NCBI RefSeq assembly: GCF_042434915.1 | Contig: NZ_CP170198.1 | Span: 248,001-312,000, forward strand | Direction: 5' to 3' | Length of the DNA: 64,000 bases | Source of the DNA: Aquimarina sp042434915 | GTDB taxonomy: Bacteria; Bacteroidota; Bacteroidia; Flavobacteriales; Flavobacteriaceae | Shown: in pieces, positions 52,670 through 62,000 of the stretch | Numbering within the stretch: position 1 is the first letter of the stretch | Layout of the letters: each line of letters starts with the position of its first letter | Notes under the pieces: model-generated | The model's database searches: none | The model's input: only the letters and a program-made list of their open reading frames with translations | What the model was told of the DNA's origin: nothing | Program-made: the position numbers and the translations under genes

Positions 52670-53623
52670 ATGAATAAACTTTTATTATTCCTTATACTTA
52701 TCTCTATCATGTATACCAGTAAGTCCTACACTCAACAGGATAGTCAGTATACACAATACATGTACAATACGATAAATATAAACTCGGCATACACAGGTAG
52801 TAGAGGGGTACTTAGTGTTTTAGGATTATATCGCACACAGTGGGTTGGTTTAGATGGAGCACCAAGTACACAAACTTTGGCAATTCACTCACCGATCAAT
52901 CAAAAAAACAAAATAGGAATAGGGCTGTCGATTATTAATGATAATGCAGGGCCATCGCAAGAGACTAGTTTTAATGCAAATTTTTCATACACACTTAAAC
53001 TCTCAAAAAAGGGACGTTTTAGTTTTGGATTGAACGCAGGTGGTAATCTTTTAAATGTAGATTTGGTATCCCTAAGAAAATACAACGATAATGATCAATT
53101 GCTTTTACAGGATGTTGATAGAAGGTTTAGCCCTGGAGTAGGTTTAGGATTGTACTATAGAAATGATAATTTTTATATGGGACTTAGTGCACCCAATGTT
53201 TTAGAGACAGAACATTTTGATTCATCAAGTTTATCAGATAATAGTCTAGAGACTAGTTTTTTGGCTAGTGAGCGCATTAATTATTACTTTATTACAGGAT
53301 ACGTTTTTGAGGTAGCTCCTTTGATAAAGTTGAAACCAGCAGCCTTAATAAAATATGTTCAAGGTACTCCGTGGCAATTTGATATTTCTGCAAACATGTT
53401 ATTTTATGAAAAATTTACACTCGGTGCTTCCTATCGCTTTAGTGAAGCAGTGAGTGCTTTGGCAGGTTTCCAAATTTCTGAAAGCTTAATGATAGGACTT
53501 TCATACGACAGAGAAATATCTGAGTTGGGCAAAAGTGAATTTAATAAAGGATCTTTTGAGTTTTTACTTCGCTTTGAATTAAAAAGAGTTTTTAGTAAAG
53601 GATTGACACCAAGATTCTTTTAA
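52670..53623 (+). CDS. PorP/SprF family T9SS outer-membrane protein
   Basis: 317 residues with a signal peptide (cleavage before QQDSQYTQYMYN). The start YTQYMYNTININSAYTGSRG is the family hallmark ('QyM.N...iNPAYAG'). The remainder alternates beta-strands and ends FELLLRFELK-like, a beta-barrel. PorP/SprF proteins help deliver or anchor T9SS type-B substrates such as SprB at the surface; each is usually paired with a neighbouring substrate, here the BspA-type protein 48 bp upstream or the giant adhesin downstream. Confidence 0.93.
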   Translation: MNKLLLFLILISIMYTSKSYTQQDSQYTQYMYNTININSAYTGSRGVLSVLGLYRTQWVGLDGAPSTQTLAIHSPINQKNKIGIGLSIINDNAGPSQETSFNANFSYTLKLSKKGRFSFGLNAGGNLLNVDLVSLRKYNDNDQLLLQDVDRRFSPGVGLGLYYRNDNFYMGLSAPNVLETEHFDSSSLSDNSLETSFLASERINYYFITGYVFEVAPLIKLKPAALIKYVQGTPWQFDISANMLFYEKFTLGASYRFSEAVSALAGFQISESLMIGLSYDREISELGKSEFNKGSFEFLLRFELKRVFSKGLTPRFF

Positions 53624-53672
53624 TAGCAAAAAAATAAATAGTACTGAATCAATTGATTATCAAATTTAAATT

Positions 53673-55919
53673 ATGAGTAAACTCAAAAACGTTGGTCTTG
53701 TTTTGCTTATCGCATTTTTATGCGGCGGGACTCTTAATGCCCAACGTAAGATATTGAACATAGCTAATAAGCAGTTTGAAGAAAAACAATATGTTAGTGC
53801 ACAAGAGACCTATCTTAAAGTTCTCAAATTAGATTACAAGAGTGCCGAAGTTTATAAAAAATTAGGCGATAGTTATTATTTTAATAGTAACCTTGCCGAG
53901 GCTGCAATCTATTATGACGAACTCATTTCTACTTACCCAGAAGGGGTAAGTAATGAGTACTTATATAGATATGCTCAATGTTTACGAGCGATAGAAGAGT
54001 ATGATAAAGCAGATGAGATCATTAAAGAGTATTATCAAAATAGTACAAGTGGAGCCGCCAGTTATCAATCTCGTAATAGAGAGGATTACCTTAAGAGAAT
54101 TGATTATCAATCTGGTAGATATGAAATTAATAATCAAGATATAAATAGCTCGTTTACAGATTTTGGTTCGGCAAGATATGGTGATTCGATCGTATTTAGT
54201 TCCGCCCGAGACACACTATTAATACGTAAAAGAATTCATAAATGGACAGATGAATCGTTTTTGTCTCTCTATTCGGCTAACATTGATGCAGAAACAGGAA
54301 ATTTAGTTAATGTTAAGCCTTTTGCGCAAGAGCTAAATACAAATTTTCATGAATCTACGCCTGTTTTTACAGCAGATGGAAACACAATTTATTTTACTCA
54401 AAATAAAATAGGAGTAAGCAAAAAAAAGCTAGATATCTTGGGCGTATATAGATCGACCAAAAATGTGGATGGCTCTTGGTCAGAGCCTCAAGAATTATCA
54501 ATTAATGAAGAAGGGTACTCTGTAGCACATCCTACACTTAGTATAGACGAGAGTATGCTGTATTTTTCGTCGGATAAACCTGGTGGATTTGGTGATTCTG
54601 ATATTTACGGAGTAGCTCTTGACAGAAATGGAAATTTTGGATTGCCTTTTAATCTAGGTCCACAAATCAATACCTCTGGTAAAGAAACCTTTCCTTTTAT
54701 AAGTGTTGATGGCGATTTCTACTTTTCATCAAACGGGCATCAAGGACTTGGTGGTCTTGATGTTTATTATGTTAATCTAGATAAAAATAAAGAAGAAATT
54801 ATCAACGTGGGACGTCCTATTAACAGTAACAGGGACGATTTTGGTTTTATAATCGATCCCATTACCAAAAGAGGGTTTTTCTCTTCCAATAGAGAGGGAG
54901 GTAAAGGTAAAGATGATATTTACAGTCTATTAGAATTAGAAAAAATTAAAAGTTTTGACATCAGTACTGTTATGGGATCTGTAGTAGATAGCGAGACAAA
55001 ACTACCTATAGAAGGTACTATCGTTGGGATTTATGATGCAGATGATAATTTGATCGACAAACAAGAAATTTTAGCAGATGGCGAATATAATTTCTCTTCA
55101 GATGCCTTGAAAAATGCGTACGCAATTAAAGCGGAGAAAGAAGGCTACTTATTATATCAACACTTTATAGACAAAAGTCAATATGGTGAAACCTATTACA
55201 ATCCAATAGAGCTAGAAAGAGATTTTGAAAGCTCAAACAGAATCGGAGCCGATATTCTAGCGATTAATGACATGTTTAATTTTGAATTAATTGTAGACCC
55301 TAGTCATTTTTCATCAGATACCAATGATCTCAAAAGTAATTCAGAAAACAAGCTTTCAGAAATTGTAGCATTACTCGATAAGTACCCTAAAATACTTGTA
55401 GAGGTCAAATCCTATTTGGAAGATGGAGATTTTTCAAATTCCTCACAGGAAAGGGCTAATCGCGTAGCACAATTTTTAATAGATAATGGGATTCCTAGCA
55501 GCCGAATATCCGCTACGGGCGTACAGAGAAATTCGGTAAAATTAGAGAAGCGATTACAATTGACTATGGTTATTCCTATGCCGATTAACTTTGATTTAAA
55601 CTCGGGTGAATTACGCAGTGAAGCTCAAGTTGGCTTAGATAAAGTAGTCGATTTAATGAAAATGTATCCTACTATGGAGATGGAAATCCACGGGCACGCA
55701 GATAGTAGATCTAGTTACTGGTATAACAAACGCTTAAGTGTTGATCGTATGAGAGCTGCAGAATCATACTTGGTAAATGAAGGCGGTATTTACTGGCGAA
55801 GATTGAGAGGTAAAGCGTATGGAGAAAGACGACTGTACAATGAATGTTCTAATGGTGTTCCTTGTCCCGAAGAAAAACATGAAATAAATAGAAGATGTGA
55901 ATTTATAGTAAAAAAGTAG
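53673..55919 (+). CDS. OmpA-family protein with TPR, PD40 repeats and two OmpA-like domains
   Basis: 748 residues. Signal peptide ending in GGTLNA, a TPR-like helical part (about 30-125), WD40/PD40 strands (about 160-420: PVFTADGNTIYFTQ; PTLSIDESMLYFSSDKPGG; GFFSSNREGGKGKDDIY), a carboxypeptidase-regulatory-like fold (about 430-510) and two OmpA-like domains in tandem (about 540-635 and 640-748). The last has GHADSRSSYWYNKRLS and INRRCEFIV, near-canonical for peptidoglycan binding; the first is degenerate. Such proteins (PorE-like) tie T9SS outer-membrane parts to peptidoglycan. It follows the SprF gene by 49 bp, forming a substrate-SprF-OmpA triad. Confidence 0.9.
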   Translation: MSKLKNVGLVLLIAFLCGGTLNAQRKILNIANKQFEEKQYVSAQETYLKVLKLDYKSAEVYKKLGDSYYFNSNLAEAAIYYDELISTYPEGVSNEYLYRYAQCLRAIEEYDKADEIIKEYYQNSTSGAASYQSRNREDYLKRIDYQSGRYEINNQDINSSFTDFGSARYGDSIVFSSARDTLLIRKRIHKWTDESFLSLYSANIDAETGNLVNVKPFAQELNTNFHESTPVFTADGNTIYFTQNKIGVSKKKLDILGVYRSTKNVDGSWSEPQELSINEEGYSVAHPTLSIDESMLYFSSDKPGGFGDSDIYGVALDRNGNFGLPFNLGPQINTSGKETFPFISVDGDFYFSSNGHQGLGGLDVYYVNLDKNKEEIINVGRPINSNRDDFGFIIDPITKRGFFSSNREGGKGKDDIYSLLELEKIKSFDISTVMGSVVDSETKLPIEGTIVGIYDADDNLIDKQEILADGEYNFSSDALKNAYAIKAEKEGYLLYQHFIDKSQYGETYYNPIELERDFESSNRIGADILAINDMFNFELIVDPSHFSSDTNDLKSNSENKLSEIVALLDKYPKILVEVKSYLEDGDFSNSSQERANRVAQFLIDNGIPSSRISATGVQRNSVKLEKRLQLTMVIPMPINFDLNSGELRSEAQVGLDKVVDLMKMYPTMEMEIHGHADSRSSYWYNKRLSVDRMRAAESYLVNEGGIYWRRLRGKAYGERRLYNECSNGVPCPEEKHEINRRCEFIVKK

Positions 55920-55942
55920 CCGTATAAAAAAATCAGATAGAA

Positions 55943-55980
55943 GATTACCATTTGTTTTTGAACAAGGATAAATGGTAATC
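55943..55980. terminator. Hairpin between the OmpA gene and the giant adhesin
   Basis: Arms GATTACCATTT (55943-55953) and AAATGGTAATC (55970-55980) are perfect complements around a 16-base loop. There is no T tract, so its role as a terminator is uncertain; it could be a processing or regulatory hairpin before the 56054 gene. Confidence 0.4.
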
Positions 55981-56053
55981 CCACAATAGCATACTGTAAA
56001 AAGTTAAGAGCAGTATGTACAACCCCCTTTGTATAACTAAATAAACCTAGCAC

Positions 56054-59000
56054 ATGATCGAATTTTACTCAAAAAAACAATTTTTTAAATTTTTTACGAT
56101 GCTACTGCTGCTGCTTTATAGCATAGCACTAGCTGCAAGCCCAGATTGTCCTATTATGGACAAAGATTTTCATAGCATTAATGGAACTACAGTAGATACG
56201 AGTCCAGATGGATGGTACCTAGATGCTAGTAAAGTTCAAAATGCTACTTACTTTGAAGTACGCTCAAATAGATTGCATGCCGAACATTTAGGAGGCGAAG
56301 GTATCTGGTACTCCAGAGAAGTTTCTGCTCAAGGATATTCGGATTTTCAAGTTTCAGTGAAGGTTCATTCTGAAGGCGATATGAATAGCTCAGAATATGT
56401 AAAAATCTACTATCGTATAGATGGAGGACCTGAGCAATTGCTAGATCAACGAACAGGAAATTTTGGAACTATTGATTTTATATCAGAAGAACTCAATGGA
56501 AATAAAGTACAATTAATTGTAAAACTGTACAATTATGATAATGGAGGATCTCAAACCTCAAAATATCATATCGAAGAATACAGACTTTTCAAAGAAGAGG
56601 GACCCTGTGAGACATCTACAATAGGTGTGGTTGCATCGGCTAGTAACAATGGTGTTATCTCCTGTGCTAACTCTTCGATACAATTATTTGCATCAACAAC
56701 AGCAACAAATCCAAGTTTTAGTTGGACGGGACCTAATAATTTTACCTCTACCTTACAAAATCCGATAGTTTCTACTCCAGGAACATATAGGGTTACAGTA
56801 ACTAGCAGTAACGGAACCGCAACCGATGTTGTTACAGTAAGCTCTAGTACGAATGCAGGTGGTTCAAATGTAGTATGGCATGAAAATTTTCAACATGCAA
56901 ATGGTACTACTAGTGACAGCGGTGCCAGTGGTTGGTCATTGCAAAATACAGGCACAGGGACATTTTCTATACAGAATAATGAACTGGTAGCATCTTTTGG
57001 AGCTACGAACGAAGGTATTTGGATCTCGGAAGCAGTAGATATATCATCTTTTTCGTCAGTTACAATTTCTGCTGATTTAAAAAGTGAAACATTAACTGGC
57101 AATGGTTTTGAGGATGCAGATTTTATCAAAGTTGGATATATCCTTAATAATGGTTCAGAACAAACATTTTTTGAAAACACAGCTGGTCTAGGCACAGAAA
57201 TCATGGGAACAGCGACAGCAGTTGCAGTTTCTCAGCCCTTACAAGGACAAACACTTCAGGTCGTTATACGATTAAAAAACTCTTTTACAGACGAATTTTA
57301 TACAATTCGAGATGTTAAAATTGAAGGTGAAATAGCTAGAACGCAGACAATATGGAACGAAACGTTTAACCTTTCTAATGGTACTAGCAGTGATAACGGT
57401 ACAACTGGTTGGTCATTGCAAAATACGGGTTCGGGAACATTTTCTGTACAGAATAATGAATTGGTAGCATCTTTTGGATCTACGAACGAAGGGATTTGGA
57501 TTTCTGAATCGATAAATATAGCTTCCTTTTCTGATGTAAAAGTTTCAGTAGATTTAAGAAGCGAAACAACTGGTAGTGGCAGTTTTGAAGCTGCAGATTT
57601 TATAAAAGTTGGTTATATACTTAACAACGGTTCAGAACAGATATTTTTTCAAGATACTGGCGGATTAGGTGATCAAATGTCTGGAATAGCTACTGCAATG
57701 GCAGAGTCTCCAGCATTACAAGGTCAAACTATTCAGGTAGTTGTAAGATTGAAAAACTCTGCTACTGATGAGAAATATATTGTTAGAGACATTAAGGTTG
57801 AGGGTACTACTTCTGGTGCACAAGCTGTATGGGTAGAAGATTTTTCCTTAGGCAATGGGACTACCACAGATACTGGTGATACTAGTTGGTCAGTGCAAAA
57901 ACCAAGCTCTGCCATATTCAATGTTTCAAATAATACTTTTGTAATAAGTGGTATTGGAACTAGCGGAGAGGGAGTTTGGACTTCAGAAGCTATTGATATT
58001 AGTAATTTATCAAATATAAAAGTGTCATTAGGAACGCGCAGCTCAGTTACAGATGGAGGTGTTATGAATGATACTGGCGATGTACTTGATTATATTAAAT
58101 TTTATTATAAAATCGATAATGGATCAGAGGTATTATTCTCAGAGAGAATAGGAGCTATCAATAATCATAACAGTTCTTATACTACTATTTCATCAAATAG
58201 TCTTAGTACAGGTCAAACGTTAAGAATTATTGTCAAAGCAAGGGCTACAGGCGATAATGAGTTTTACTATATGGATAATGTTGGTGTAATAGCAGCAGAT
58301 AGTACAACCGGGTTACAAGCTTCTGCCCAAGTAAATGGAACACTATCCTGCACGCAATCGAGTGTAACTATCAATGGTAATGCAAATGTAAGTAATGCTA
58401 CATATAGCTGGGTAGGACCCAATGGTTTTACAAGTTCTAACCAAAATATTACAGTCGGTACGGCAGGTAATTACACACTTACCGTTTCTAATGGTGATTG
58501 TTCGGACTCGGTAACGGTATCTGTGCAAGGCAGTGGTGAAATTCCAGATATTACTGCTTCAGCTTCAGGAATACTAGGATGTAATACATCGGCAGTGAGT
58601 CTGACAGGAAATTCAAATACGCCAGGAGTTACATATGAATGGTCAGGGCCTAATGGCTTCGCAACGAATTCTCAAGTGACACAGGTTTCAGTACCAGGAG
58701 AATACACGTTTACCGTGACTCTTGGTAATAGCGGTTGTAGCAGTTCACAGATTGTCGAGGTTAAATCGGTTTCTGTTGGTGGTGAGGATCAAACTATTTG
58801 GTTAGAAAACTTTAATGATCTTTCTAATGGAACAATTCAAGACAATGGCGATACCGCTTGGAATTCAGATACATCTGGTATTGAGAGTGGTTTTATGGAA
58901 GTTAGGGGTCAACAATTTGTAATTAATGGTTCTAACTATGATTCGTCGATTGGTCAAGGAGTTTGGACATCAGAGGTTATAAATATTTCTTCTTATTCTG

Positions 59001-62000
59001 ATATTACTGTGTCTATGGATATTGACGGCGAAGGTTCGTTAGATTCTGGACAAGATTATTTTAGAGTTTACTATAAACTGAACAATGGTAGCGAACAGTT
59101 TTTTATCAATGGAGATAAAGATGGTGCTTTTAGTTCAGAAACGATACGTACTCCTGTTTTAAATGGAAATACCTTACAAATAATAGTAAGATCTTTGAGT
59201 ACTGGAGATAGCGAATTTTATTATTTTGATAATATAGAGGTTATAGGTGACGGAGCTAGTGCACTAGAAGCCGAAGCTATTGTTGATGGTGTACTCTCAT
59301 GTAGTAATCCACAGGTCCCAATAAGAGGTGGAGCATCAGAACCAGATGTAACCTATAGTTGGACTGGACCACAAGGTTTTACAAGCACTTCTCAAAATAT
59401 TGTGGTAGGAGTTGCTGGAGATTATATCTTAACGGTAACATCTCCTTCGGGTTGTACAGCTACAGCTACGGGTCGCGTCACAGGTGATCCATCATCTTTT
59501 GAAGAGTACAATCTCATTTGGTTAGAAAATTTTAATGATTTGTCAAATCAGACGCAAACTGATAATGGATCTACAGCTTGGTCTACAAGTAATCCAAGTG
59601 GAAATGGTCGTTTAGAAGTTTTAAATAATGCTTTTATAGTAAGTAATATTGGGCCCGGAAATGAAGGTGTTTGGAGTTCTGAGGTTATTGATATTGAAAA
59701 TTTGAACGATGTAAATGTATCCTTAAATATTTGTAGTACTACGGGTATGGAATCTAGCGGATCGAGCTTAGATTATTTACGTTTATACTATAAAATTGAT
59801 GGACAAGCAGAAGTATTATTTAGCGAAAGCTTAGGTGTTATCAATAACGGAAGCGCTAATGGCAGCGATATTGTTGTGAATAATTTAAATGGAAACACGC
59901 TACAATTAATAGCACGTTCTACAACTACCGATGTTAGTGAAATATATTACTTGGATAATATTAAAGTAGATAATACAATTTTGGTTGATGGAATTGATAT
60001 TGACGCAACAGTTAATGGTGTCATCAATTGTTTTTCACCAACTGTAACTTTAACTGGAAATTCCACAACCCCTAATGTTACGTATTCTTGGACAGGACCT
60101 AATGGATTTAATGAAAACACTCGTATAGTTGAGGTTAGTACTGCTGGAAATTATATACTAACAGTTTCGCTATCAGGGGGATGTTCTAAAACAACCTCAA
60201 TCGAAGTAGAGGAGGATAAAGACAGACCAGTAGTTAGTACAACGGTAAGTGGTGATATTACATGTGTTATACCTATAGTAACGCTTACTGGAAACTCAAC
60301 TACTCCTAATGTTAGTTATAACTGGACAGGACCTAATGGGTTTAATGAGAATACTCGTGTTGTAGAAGCTTCAGAAGGTGGAGATTATACCCTAAAAGTG
60401 ACTGCTGCTAATGGATGTTTTAGTACAAAAACTGTAACTGTAAACGAAGATAAAGACGAACCTACTATTAGCACTGCAGTAGATGGTGAATTAAGTTGTA
60501 ATGTAACCGAGGTAACATTAACAGGAAATTCCACAACCCCCAATGTTACGTACAATTGGACAGGTCCTAGTGGTCTAACTGTAAATTCACGAATTATAGA
60601 AGTGGGTTTAAGAGGAAACTACACCTTGAGAGTTACAGCTCCAAATGGATGTTTTATTACAGAAGTTATTGAGGTAGAAGAAGACAAAGAACAACCAGTA
60701 GTTAGTACATCGGTAAGTGGGGATATTACATGTGTTATACCTATAGTAACGCTTACTGGAAACTCAACTACTCCTAATGTTAGTTATAACTGGACAGGAC
60801 CTAATGGTTTTAATGAGAATACTCGTATTGTAGAAGCTTCAGAAGGTGGAGATTATACCTTAAAAATTACTGCTGCTAATGGATGTTTTAGTACAAAAAC
60901 TGTAACTGTAAACGAGGATAAAGACGTACCTACTCTTAGTGCTTCAGTAAATGGTGATATTACGTGTTCGGTTTCAACTGTAACTTTGACAGGAAACTCC
61001 ACGGTACCTAATGTTAGTTATAATTGGACAGGACCCAATGGTTTTAATGTGAACTCTCGAGTTGTCAATGTAGGCACTTCAGGTGAGTATACATTAACAG
61101 TAACCAAAGCTAATGGATGTTTTGCTAAGCAAACTATCGAAGTCGAAGAAGATAACGACAGACCAGTAGTTAGTACATCGGTAAGTGGTGATATTACATG
61201 TGTTATACCTATAGTAACGCTTACTGGAAATTCAACTACTCCTAATGTTAGTTATAACTGGACAGGACCTAATGGGTTTAATGAAAATACTCGTGTTGTA
61301 GAAGCTTCAGAAGGTGGAGATTATACCTTAAAAATTACTGCTGCTAATGGATGTTTTAGTACAAAAACTGTAACTGTAAACGAGGATAAAGACGTACCTA
61401 CTCTTAGTGCTTCAGTAAATGGTGATATTACGTGTTCGGTTTCAACTGTAACTTTGACAGGAAACTCCACGGTACCTAATGTTAGTTATAATTGGACAGG
61501 ACCCAATGGTTTTAATGTGAACTCTCGAGTTGTCAATGTAGGCACTTCAGGTGAGTATACATTAACAGTAACCAAAGCTAATGGATGTTTTGCTAAGCAA
61601 ACTATCGAAGTCGAAGAAGATAACGACAGACCAGTAGTTAGTACATCGGTAAGTGGTGATATTACATGTGTTATACCTATAGTAACGCTTACTGGAAACT
61701 CAACTACTCCTAATGTTAGTTATAACTGGACAGGACCTAATGGGTTTAATGAGAATACTCGTGTTGTAGAAGCTTCAGAAGGTGGAGATTATACCTTAAA
61801 AGTTACTGCTGCTAATGGATGTTTTAGCACAAAAACTGTAACTGTTGAAGAGAATAAGGATGAGCCCAACATTAGTGCTACAGTTGATGGTGCCATAGGA
61901 TGCAGTGATGCTACAAGAATAGCATCTGTTGTTACCCTTACGGGAAATTCAACTACTCCTAATGTTAGTTATGTTTGGACAGGACCTAATGGTTTTAATG

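Noticed and set aside
56890..58528. Minus-strand open frames in the adhesin region
   Set aside because: Shadows of the repetitive plus-strand gene, which is open throughout.
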